Assembly: GCF_002086675.1 (NCBI RefSeq)
Contig: NZ_MVIF01000006.1
Span: 1-64,000 of the forward strand
Source of the DNA: Mycobacterium persicum
GTDB taxonomy: Bacteria > Actinomycetota > Actinomycetes > Mycobacteriales > Mycobacteriaceae
Length of the DNA stretch: 64,000 bases
Reading direction: 5' to 3'
Of the stretch, positions 57,538-64,000 are shown in pieces (within the stretch, counting starts at the first letter, position 1; each line of letters begins with the position of its first letter). The notes below the pieces were generated by a model. The model saw nothing but the letters and a program-made list of their open reading frames with translations, made no database searches and was not told the origin of the DNA. Position numbers and translations under genes: made by a program.

Positions 57538-58734
57538 CTAATGTATGTCGGCCAGCGCCCGGCCCATTCGCGATACGGCTTGGGTCAGGATGGCTTGGCT
57601 GGTCGCGAAATTGATGCGCACGTGCCCGTCCCCGCCCGTTCCGAAGACGTGGCCGGAACTCAGCGCCACCCGGGCGTGGTCCAGGAACCAGCTGGCCGGA
57701 CCCGACAGGTCCGACACCACGGCAAGGCCGTCGGCGGCCCGTTCGGCGAAACCGAGTGCGTGACAGTCCAGCCAGGCCAGGTAAGTGCCTTGCGGCCAAA
57801 GGTATTTCACCCCGGGAAGGTGTTGCTCGACCAGATCACCCAATAACGTTCGGTTGGTATCCAGGCCCTGCAGCACGGCGTCGAGCCAATCGCCGCCGCT
57901 GCGAAATGCTTCGGTATGCGAGATGACACCGAGGTGGCTTGGTCCGTGACTGACTTCCTCGGGCATGCGGCGAAGATCGGTTGCTGCTTCGGCACCGGCG
58001 ATGGCCACAGCGGCTTTGATCCCGCAGAGATTCCATGCTTTCGAGGCGGACATCAGGCTGAATGCGTTCTCGGCACCAGGCACGCTCAGGTACGGCGTGA
58101 ATCGCGCCCCGCTCATGACGAGCGGAGCATGGATCTCGTCGGACACCACCCGGACGCCGAACCGGCGTGCGAGTCGGGCGATCTCGCTTAGTTCGTCGAC
58201 GGTGTGCACGGCGCCGGTCGGGTTGTGGGGATTGCACAACAGGTAGGCGACGCTCCCGCCGGAGCCACCGGCGCGCGCGAAGGCCCGCTGCAACGTGTCC
58301 ACATCGATCCGGCCGTCAACACCCAGCGGCGCTTCGATCACCCGCCGGCCGTCGTGAGACACGAACGCGTAGAACGGTGCGTAGACCGGCGAATTGACGA
58401 TGACCGTGTCACCGCGCTCGGTGACCAGCCGTAGTAGCTCCACAACTCCGAGCATGACGTCGGGCACGATCGCGGTGCGGCCGACCTCCAGATCGTGCCA
58501 ATCCCACCGTTGCGAGGCGAACTCGGCCACCGCTTCGGCATAGGCGGTGCCGTGGGGATATCCGGTGTCGCCGCGGTCGACGGCGCTGTGGATGGCGGCG
58601 GCCACCGTCGGCGCAAGATTGACATCCATCTCCGCGACCCACAGCGGCAGGACATCGGCCGGGTAAGCACGCCATTTCATGCTGGTGCGGCGCTGCAATT
58701 GCTCGAGCGATAGCTCCTCGAGTGGATTCGTCAC
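57538..58734 (-). CDS. MalY/PatB-type aminotransferase / cystathionine beta-lyase (Rv2294-like)
   Basis: 398 residues. PLP fold-type [12 protein letters not shown] near residue 170, SDEIHAPLV near 202, and the Schiff-base Lys in [15 protein letters not shown] near 233. [24 protein letters not shown] at the start is the PatB/MalY signature. It cleaves cystathionine or other C-S bonds, or acts as a regulatory aminotransferase. In M. tuberculosis Rv2294 holds the same place near Rv2296 and Rv2291. Transcribed toward the HNH gene, whose stop is about 20 bases away. Confidence 0.93.
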   Translation of the reverse strand: MTNPLEELSLEQLQRRTSMKWRAYPADVLPLWVAEMDVNLAPTVAAAIHSAVDRGDTGYPHGTAYAEAVAEFASQRWDWHDLEVGRTAIVPDVMLGVVELLRLVTERGDTVIVNSPVYAPFYAFVSHDGRRVIEAPLGVDGRIDVDTLQRAFARAGGSGGSVAYLLCNPHNPTGAVHTVDELSEIARLARRFGVRVVSDEIHAPLVMSGARFTPYLSVPGAENAFSLMSASKAWNLCGIKAAVAIAGAEAATDLRRMPEEVSHGPSHLGVISHTEAFRSGGDWLDAVLQGLDTNRTLLGDLVEQHLPGVKYLWPQGTYLAWLDCHALGFAERAADGLAVVSDLSGPASWFLDHARVALSSGHVFGTGGDGHVRINFATSQAILTQAVSRMGRALADIH

Positions 58735-58858
58735 TGTTGCAGATTACGGCCCTCGGATGCCGAGTCACCGAGCGGCAAAGGCGTGCGTGGGGATGGTCGA
58801 CGGCAGATCCACCGAACTGACGAAATCGCCGCAGTGTGGGTCGATGGCGTCTGCGACG

Positions 58859-59845
58859 CTAGTCGCTCTGGTCGACCAGAACCGCGCCTTCGGGCCGGTT
58901 CCCCAGCGTCTGCAGCCCGATGTCCTCCCCGCCGGCGGTGAGGCGCACGATCTCGGCCAATTCCGCGGGCGCGTCACATTGCAGATAGTGGTCGGCGCCG
59001 GGCATCACCCAGTAGCGGCTGCGCCCCGGCTGGTTTTTCAGATACGCCTGCCAGACATGGTTGGCGACGCGCAGCGGCGCCACGCTGTCATGCAGCCCCC
59101 AGACCAGCGCGGTGTTCAGAGACATGGTGGAAAGCCCTTCGAGCCAACGGGTTTCGTCGGCAGCCCGCTCATGCAGATACTGAATGGTGTCGGGCAGCAC
59201 CGAGATCCCGTCGTTGTGGGCAAAACACTTCGCCAGCGCGGCGATCTCCGGGTCGTCCAGCGTCCGCCGCGGGATGAAGGTGCTGGCTCCCAGCCCGGCC
59301 GCCAGCAGCTCGGGCGTCGTCGCCGCGGCGGTGGCCCGCCCGGTCGCGGCGTCGAGCAGCGCCGTCTGGAACGCGGTGAGGTTGGACAGCGGCAGGTAGA
59401 TGTTGGCGTTGGTGATGATCACGTTCAGCGGCAGTGCCGGTGGGTCCTCGGCGGCCAGCATGCCCAGCGCGATCATGCCCACGCTGCTGCCGCGGTCGTG
59501 GGTGAGCATCCGGAACTCGGTCAGCTGCCACACCCGCCTGATGGCGTGAACGAGCAGCCGGGCGTCGTCGTACAACGAATACACGTAGGGCGCCGACGGC
59601 TTGTCGGACAGCCCGTAGCCCGGGAAGTCGAGCACGAATATGTCGAACTCCGAGCCCAGCGCACCCGCCAACCCGAAGTAGTCGATGCTGGACGTGGGGA
59701 AGCCATGAACCAGCACCAGCGCCGGCGCCCCGGGTGTGCCGCAGCGGCGGCTGAACACCGACACTTCGGCGCCGTCGTTGGCGGCGGTGGTCGATCGCCA
59801 ACGCAATTGTGTTCCGCCGCTGTGCCATTCGGTGAAGATGTCCAC
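58859..59845 (-). CDS. Alpha/beta hydrolase (haloalkane dehalogenase/epoxide hydrolase-like)
   Basis: 328 residues from a GTG at 59845 with GAAAGGA eight bases upstream. HGFPTSS oxyanion region near residue 48, nucleophile Asp in LTHDRGSSVGM near 120 (an Asp, not Ser), acid in LHDSVAP and His in GADHYLQCDAP near 295. The Asp nucleophile places it with haloalkane dehalogenases and epoxide hydrolases. Substrate unknown. Lies 22 bases downstream of an M23 lipoprotein gene on the same strand. Confidence 0.88.
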   Translation of the reverse strand: MDIFTEWHSGGTQLRWRSTTAANDGAEVSVFSRRCGTPGAPALVLVHGFPTSSIDYFGLAGALGSEFDIFVLDFPGYGLSDKPSAPYVYSLYDDARLLVHAIRRVWQLTEFRMLTHDRGSSVGMIALGMLAAEDPPALPLNVIITNANIYLPLSNLTAFQTALLDAATGRATAAATTPELLAAGLGASTFIPRRTLDDPEIAALAKCFAHNDGISVLPDTIQYLHERAADETRWLEGLSTMSLNTALVWGLHDSVAPLRVANHVWQAYLKNQPGRSRYWVMPGADHYLQCDAPAELAEIVRLTAGGEDIGLQTLGNRPEGAVLVDQSD

Positions 59846-59867
59846 GGGCGGGGTCCTTTCGCCGGTC

Positions 59868-61190
59868 TTATGCAAAAGTCGTAATCGCCAGCAATAGCGG
59901 CAGCTGGTTGGAGCGAAGTTCGGGTGCCTGCAGTCGCTCTGGCCCGAAGAACGAGCCGCTGAGGTAGTTGTCGGCATTCCACACCGAGGTGGTGCTCACC
60001 TGGCCTTGGTAACTGAAGGCGTCCAGCACATAGGGCACGGCGTCGGCTTCGAGCAGCGACGGACCGCTCATCAGCTGGAAGTGCAGGTGCGGGGCGTTGG
60101 AGTTGCCGGTGTTGCCCAGTTTGGCGATCTGTTGGCCCTTTTTGACCTTGTCACCGGGTTTGACCAGCAACGAGCCCTTGATGAGGTGCGCGTAGAGCGC
60201 GTACACGCCGTCACCGAGGTCCATTACGATGTGGTTGCCGTCGATGGTGTTGATTGTCATCTTGGCGGCCAGGGCAGGATCGGAGGCCGGCAGGATGCCC
60301 GGTACGTTGGCCTCGACCGTGTCGAGTGTGGAGGCCACGGTGCCGTCGGCGACCGCGTAGACGGGAACTCCGTACGAGACGTAACTCTCGTTGCGGGTTC
60401 GGTCTCCGGTGTAGAAGTTGCCCTGGTCGTCCATGTGCATCCAGTCGATCGCAAACCGCTGGCTGTTGTTCAGCTTCATGTTGACCGGCATGATGGCGTC
60501 GCGGTGCGCCCAGCCCGGATCACAGCAGCCGTTGAAGGCGACCCAATTGTTGCCCCGCAGTGGCGGGCTGATCACCCGCGGGGTGCCGGCCGAGATATCG
60601 AACGGAGCACCTAGGGTGTCCATCGGGCCGGGTTCGGTACTCACCGCCGGGTTGGTCACCCCGGTGCCACGCAGACGCAGCATGACTGCCTTCGGGAATT
60701 GCGCCAACGTGTCAAGCGTGAAGTCCAGCAACAGCGTCCGCGATGTCTGGGCCGCAATGCCGAAGTCGGGGGAGGGCTGTTGGGTGAGCTGTCGTAATCG
60801 GTTGCAGTTTCCATAGTTACAGGCGGGGTCGACCAACTGCGGGCCGGCGAACGTGGCGAGCACCTTGTTGGGATCCTGCGCATCGACCACATCGACGGCG
60901 GTGAGGCTGGCCGGCACCCCGGTGGCATTGGTGATCTGCACGTCGAAGGCCAAGTGATACTTGCCGTCACTGCCGGGGAAGGGAAATGTCGGGCGGCTGA
61001 TTGGCGCAACGGTCAGCGGGGTAAAGGCGTCGGGCACCGTCACACCGGCAAGCGGGTTGGTTCTGGCCGGGGTAGTCGACGAGGCGCCGCCGCCCGTCTG
61101 CGTACTCGACGAGCACGCGGCGACGAACAGGATCAACCAGAAGGTGGCCAACGGTTTCCAGAGCGGACGGCGTGCGGGGACAGCTGCCAT
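59868..61190 (-). CDS. M23-family peptidase lipoprotein (LytM-type)
   Basis: 440 residues. Signal peptide with lipobox VAACS (Cys near 26). A middle domain with beta-rich text ([34 protein letters not shown]) precedes an M23/LytM domain: [49 protein letters not shown] and NAPHLHFQL (the HxH zinc motif). The middle part of the zinc site is less clear, so catalysis is uncertain; many LytM proteins act as amidase activators instead. Located outside the membrane by the lipobox. Confidence 0.88.
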   Translation of the reverse strand: MAAVPARRPLWKPLATFWLILFVAACSSSTQTGGGASSTTPARTNPLAGVTVPDAFTPLTVAPISRPTFPFPGSDGKYHLAFDVQITNATGVPASLTAVDVVDAQDPNKVLATFAGPQLVDPACNYGNCNRLRQLTQQPSPDFGIAAQTSRTLLLDFTLDTLAQFPKAVMLRLRGTGVTNPAVSTEPGPMDTLGAPFDISAGTPRVISPPLRGNNWVAFNGCCDPGWAHRDAIMPVNMKLNNSQRFAIDWMHMDDQGNFYTGDRTRNESYVSYGVPVYAVADGTVASTLDTVEANVPGILPASDPALAAKMTINTIDGNHIVMDLGDGVYALYAHLIKGSLLVKPGDKVKKGQQIAKLGNTGNSNAPHLHFQLMSGPSLLEADAVPYVLDAFSYQGQVSTTSVWNADNYLSGSFFGPERLQAPELRSNQLPLLLAITTFA

Positions 61191-61259
61191 CGGATGCGCC
61201 TCCTTGGTCGGCCGGGTCTCGTGAGCTTAGTCTTCGGCTCTGCTATTTGGGCCGAAGAC

Positions 61260-61694
61260 ATGCACGCCGGGCTTACCATGCTGGGCATGATCACTACCCG
61301 GGTAATCGGTGTTGCCGAATATCAGATCAGCTCCGAGGAAGCCGGCATCATCAATGCACGATATGTCTCTTCTGGTTCGGTCCGGTCGAGCGGCGGGATC
61401 GGTTCGGGACGGGCCAGGGGCGATACGTCCAATGGCTTCCCCGGCGATTACCGTGTGCAATACTTCGACGCCGCAGGCGAATTGACCGGGGATCTCGATT
61501 TGCGGATCCAGCGGGCCGGAGCGTCCTATCGGTTGACCTGGCGGCACCGCTCGCAGAACGTCAGCCTGCCGGCGGCGGTCGGCGAAGTGGTCTACGAAGG
61601 CATCGGTTTTGCGAACGGACAGCGATCCATGGCCATTGCCTATTGGATGGCGGAAAGAGTGTCAGCGGCAATTGCAGGCCGGCCGCTGCTCTGA
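61260..61694 (+). CDS. Hypothetical protein, divergent from the M23 lipoprotein
   Basis: 144 residues if started at the ATG 61260; starts at 61278 and 61287 are equally plausible. Text such as EYQISSEEAGIINARYVSSGS, YRVQYFDAAGELTGDLDLRIQ and YRLTWRHRSQNVSLPAAVGE suggests a small all-beta domain. No family recognised. It runs directly into a lipoprotein gene about 20 bases downstream, possibly one transcript. Confidence 0.6.
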   Translation: MHAGLTMLGMITTRVIGVAEYQISSEEAGIINARYVSSGSVRSSGGIGSGRARGDTSNGFPGDYRVQYFDAAGELTGDLDLRIQRAGASYRLTWRHRSQNVSLPAAVGEVVYEGIGFANGQRSMAIAYWMAERVSAAIAGRPLL

Positions 61695-61714
61695 AAAGAA
61701 TCCACCCGGGAGGC

Positions 61715-62284
61715 ATGTTGAGACACAGGTTGTTCTTCCTGGCCGTCGCTGTGGCGCTGGCCGTAACGGCCTGCGGCGCAGCATCTCACCCGCGCCTGTG
61801 GGGAGCGTTCACCGAACGCGGCTTGGCCAACGTCCCGATGAAGCCCGGCGTCAATGTTCGGGTCTTCAACGACGTGAACTTGGATGCGCATGGCTACATC
61901 AAGTACGACAAGTCGAACGGATACCTGACACTGCATCCGGGCACGTATCGCATCGATGGCTGGTCGCTGACCTCGTTTGGTTTCAAGCTGACGCCGGAGC
62001 AGCAGGCGGCCGCCTATTCGGCTCCGGGCTATGCGTTCTTCTGGAATGTCGACCAGAAGAAGATGGAGATCCTGGGTTCGCTTCAAGATCCGCGCTATTC
62101 GCAACAGAGCATCATCGACGGCGTGCTCACGATACGCAAGACGACGAATTACTTCGTCGGCCATCAGAACGGCGACAAGGTCGACGGGATAAGCCTGCAG
62201 CTCTACGATCCGAACATCAAAATGCCCGACGGACAGGTCTCGACCAACCACGCGTTCGCGCAGCTGGTCGTCGAGCGCTTGTAG
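61715..62284 (+). CDS. Putative lipoprotein
   Basis: 189 residues from the ATG at 61715 with GGGAGG. Signal peptide with lipobox VTACGA (Cys near 20). The mature part is rich in aromatic residues (GTYRIDGWSLTSFGFKL, GYAFFWNVDQKKMEILG, RKTTNYFVGHQNGDKVDGIS), with no known domain. Probably anchored on the outer face of the membrane. The region up to 62480 holds only the next gene's promoter. Confidence 0.78.
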   Translation: MLRHRLFFLAVAVALAVTACGAASHPRLWGAFTERGLANVPMKPGVNVRVFNDVNLDAHGYIKYDKSNGYLTLHPGTYRIDGWSLTSFGFKLTPEQQAAAYSAPGYAFFWNVDQKKMEILGSLQDPRYSQQSIIDGVLTIRKTTNYFVGHQNGDKVDGISLQLYDPNIKMPDGQVSTNHAFAQLVVERL

Positions 62285-62482
62285 CGCCGCCGACACGTTC
62301 GCTCACTCGGCGGCAGCTCCGACGCCAGCCCCCGAATAACGACACGGAATCGTTGGCGAAAAACATCCATAACGAATGTCCGCCGCTACGTCAGGTAGCG
62401 CCAAAATCTAAGCCACACCACCCATGAGACAGCGTGTCCTGGCACCCGCGACCGACGAAGTTCCGCCGGGGATAGGGGGATC

Positions 62483-63496
62483 GTGCTCGAGCGGTTCCTG
62501 GCTGCGTGTGCGATGGTGGCCGCCTTGTTGCTGGGCGCCGCGGCGGTCTCGTCGAACACCAGGGCCGACACCGGAGGCTTCGCGACAGTGAGCCCATGTC
62601 AACAGCGCACGCTGATCCTGTCGGCCTTTCCCGCCGAAGCCGACGCGGTGTTGTCGCACACCATGCTTGACGCCAACCCGGTTGTCGTCGACCACCATCG
62701 GCGCTTCTACCTCGGGTCGATCGCCGGAAAGAGAGTGATAGTGGCGATGACCGGTATCGGGCTGGTCAACGCCACCCGCACCACCGAGATCGCCGTGGAT
62801 CGCTTCACCTGCTCGTCCGGAATTGCCGTTGGCGCGGTGGTGTTTTCGGGTGTCGCCGGCGGCGCCGGACGCACCGCGATAGGAGACGTGGCCATCCCGG
62901 CGCGCTGGACCCTGGACAACGGCGCGACATTTCAGGCCGTCGATCCCGGCATGCTGGCCGCGGCGCAGACGTTGGCCGTCAGCCTGGGCAACGTCAACAA
63001 TCTCGGCAATCCCGCCTGCCTGTGCAAGCACGTACCCACCGTGCCACTGGTCAACCTGGGGCGGCAGACACAACTCTTCGTCGGTGGCGACGGCTCCAGC
63101 AGCGACAACAACAACGGCCAGGCATTTCCCTGTATCCCCAACGGCGGCGACATTTTTGGTTGTCAGCCCTGCTCGGCGCCGGACCGCTCGCTGCTCTACA
63201 CCGGTAACTTTCCGCACGCGGCGTTGCCGTTCCTGGCCCACGGCTTGCTCAGCAACCTGAAGATACCGGTACAGAAACCGGCCTTCGACGCTGTCGACCA
63301 GGAGACGGCGGCGGCGCAGGCGGTCGCCAACGCGCGTGGCATACCGTTTCTGGGCATCCGCGGCATGTCCGACGGCCCCGGTGATCCGCTCAACCTGCCC
63401 GGCTTTCCGTTCCAGTTCTTTCTTTACAAGCAGATCGCGGTCGAAAACGCCGCACTGGTTGCCCAGGCGTTTCTGCAGAACTGGACCGGCGCCTAG
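62483..63496 (+). CDS. Secreted nucleoside phosphorylase/nucleosidase-like protein (Rv2293c-like)
   Basis: 337 residues from a GTG at 62483 with GATAGGGGG upstream. Signal peptide ([14 protein letters not shown]). Phosphorylase/MTAN fold: [47 protein letters not shown] and the C-terminal [12 protein letters not shown] with the catalytic Asp of nucleosidases. An insert with [11 protein letters not shown] and several cysteines is unusual. An exported nucleosidase is odd because substrates are intracellular; purine salvage from the host is one idea. M. tuberculosis Rv2293c appears to be a shorter relative. Confidence 0.85.
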   Translation: MLERFLAACAMVAALLLGAAAVSSNTRADTGGFATVSPCQQRTLILSAFPAEADAVLSHTMLDANPVVVDHHRRFYLGSIAGKRVIVAMTGIGLVNATRTTEIAVDRFTCSSGIAVGAVVFSGVAGGAGRTAIGDVAIPARWTLDNGATFQAVDPGMLAAAQTLAVSLGNVNNLGNPACLCKHVPTVPLVNLGRQTQLFVGGDGSSSDNNNGQAFPCIPNGGDIFGCQPCSAPDRSLLYTGNFPHAALPFLAHGLLSNLKIPVQKPAFDAVDQETAAAQAVANARGIPFLGIRGMSDGPGDPLNLPGFPFQFFLYKQIAVENAALVAQAFLQNWTGA

Positions 63497-63505
63497 CGCG
63501 CCCGG

Positions 63506-64000
63506 CTATCCGGCGCCGCGAGCGACCGGACGGGTCGGATCCGAACTCCACTCGGACCACGATCCGGGATATAGCGCCGCCTCACGACCCATCGCGGCGA
63601 GCGCGGCGACGGTGACGGAAGCGGTGATACCGGATCCGCAGTAGGCGCCCACCGGGCCGTCGGGATCGATGCCGCGGCCGGACAACAGCCGGGTAAGCGC
63701 ATCCTGGTCGAGAAACATTCCGTCGCAATCCAGTACGGCGGCACTGGGAAGGTTTGTCGCGCCGGGAATGTGACCGGCAACCGGGTCGACGGGCTCCACA
63801 TCGCCGCGAAAGCGCTCCGGCGCCCGTGTGTCCAGCAGCGGCACCGCGCCTGACCCGCATTGCTGTGCGGTCAAGGTAGGCCGTCGCCCGGCAGCAAGAT
63901 CATCATGGCGCACAAGCACATTCCCGGCGGGAGGCGTCACCGGTCCGGTCTCCAACGGTTCTTCAGCCGACCGCCACGCATCCAGGCCGCCGTCGAGGAT
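63506..64000 (-). CDS. sseB: Thiosulfate/3-mercaptopyruvate sulfurtransferase SseB, C-terminal part (5' end outside window)
   Basis: Frame open to the window edge; the visible 165 residues begin ILDGGLDAWRSAEEPLETG and are the second rhodanese domain. VGHIPGATNLPS-like text and the active-site loop YCGSGITASV (CGSGxT, the mercaptopyruvate-type loop with catalytic Cys) are clear. It transfers sulfur from thiosulfate or mercaptopyruvate to thiophiles. Agrees with M. tuberculosis Rv2291 and supports the syntenic flank. The first domain and the start are upstream, at higher coordinates. Confidence 0.92.
   Translation of the reverse strand: MLDGGLDAWRSAEEPLETGPVTPPAGNVLVRHDDLAAGRRPTLTAQQCGSGAVPLLDTRAPERFRGDVEPVDPVAGHIPGATNLPSAAVLDCDGMFLDQDALTRLLSGRGIDPDGPVGAYCGSGITASVTVAALAAMGREAALYPGSWSEWSSDPTRPVARGAG

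Overview
The window is high-GC actinobacterial DNA that reads as a slow-growing Mycobacterium. The DevR/DosR, HspX, haloalkane dehalogenase and SseB-like proteins resemble what I remember of the M. tuberculosis proteins Rv3133c, Rv2031c, Rv2296 and Rv2291. The species is not fixed by the sequence; a member of the M. kansasii group is a guess. I saw no tRNA, rRNA or CRISPR array.

Layout. 0-11 kb: ordinary metabolic genes. These are the tail of a DUF6777-type protein, an alkane hydroxylase (alkB) with a TetR regulator, a glycogen debranching enzyme (glgX), two short-chain dehydrogenases, an acyl-CoA dehydrogenase pair with an enoyl-CoA hydratase, and a lipoprotein. 11-20 kb: a P1B-5-type metal ATPase with a C-terminal hemerythrin domain, an Acg-like nitroreductase, an Rv1733c-like membrane protein, and a complete group 3b-like [NiFe] hydrogenase operon with its maturation protease. 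20-27 kb: an AT-richer accessory stretch. It holds a lipoprotein, a WXG100-like protein followed by a protein with a WXG-like N-terminus and a GH19 lysozyme/chitinase domain, a decayed transposase fragment, a PNPOx-family flavoprotein, an orphan ABC-2 permease and a wax ester synthase/DGAT.

27-48 kb: the dormancy (DosR) locus continues. A leftward operon encodes an acetyl-CoA synthetase-like ligase, E1 alpha, E1 beta and E2 of a 2-oxoacid dehydrogenase, and an acyl carrier protein. It is divergent from a second Acg-like nitroreductase, followed by a small protein, hspX, an Rv2030c-like protein, pfkB, a universal stress protein, devR and devS. Two more universal stress proteins, an Rv2004c-like kinase/ATPase, a third Acg-like nitroreductase and two ketoacyl synthase III-like proteins follow. 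Several intergenic regions carry 20-base sequences resembling the DosR box. In M. tuberculosis the counterparts of these genes are scattered over several loci; here they are nearly contiguous, together with hydrogen metabolism, a metal pump and an ACP-linked acyl module.

48-64 kb: a heavily deleted adenylate cyclase/regulator pseudogene, then catabolic and housekeeping genes: DoxX, haloalkane dehalogenase, SRPBCC, SDR, acyl-CoA dehydrogenase-like, CysQ-like phosphatase, a membrane protein/PadR divergent pair, a 13E12-type HNH protein with two compensating frameshifts, a MalY/PatB aminotransferase, an alpha/beta hydrolase, an M23 lipoprotein, a lipoprotein, a secreted nucleosidase and the C-terminal part of sseB. 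The Rv2291-Rv2296 type gene content in this flank supports a tuberculosis-like slow grower.

Working model (inference): under hypoxia DevS/DevR switches on chaperone, stress and nitroreductase genes. The same programme may supply reductant handling (bidirectional hydrogenase), Ni/Fe homeostasis (P1B-5 pump) and a pyruvate/acetate-to-acyl module (PDH-like complex, ACP, KASIII pair).
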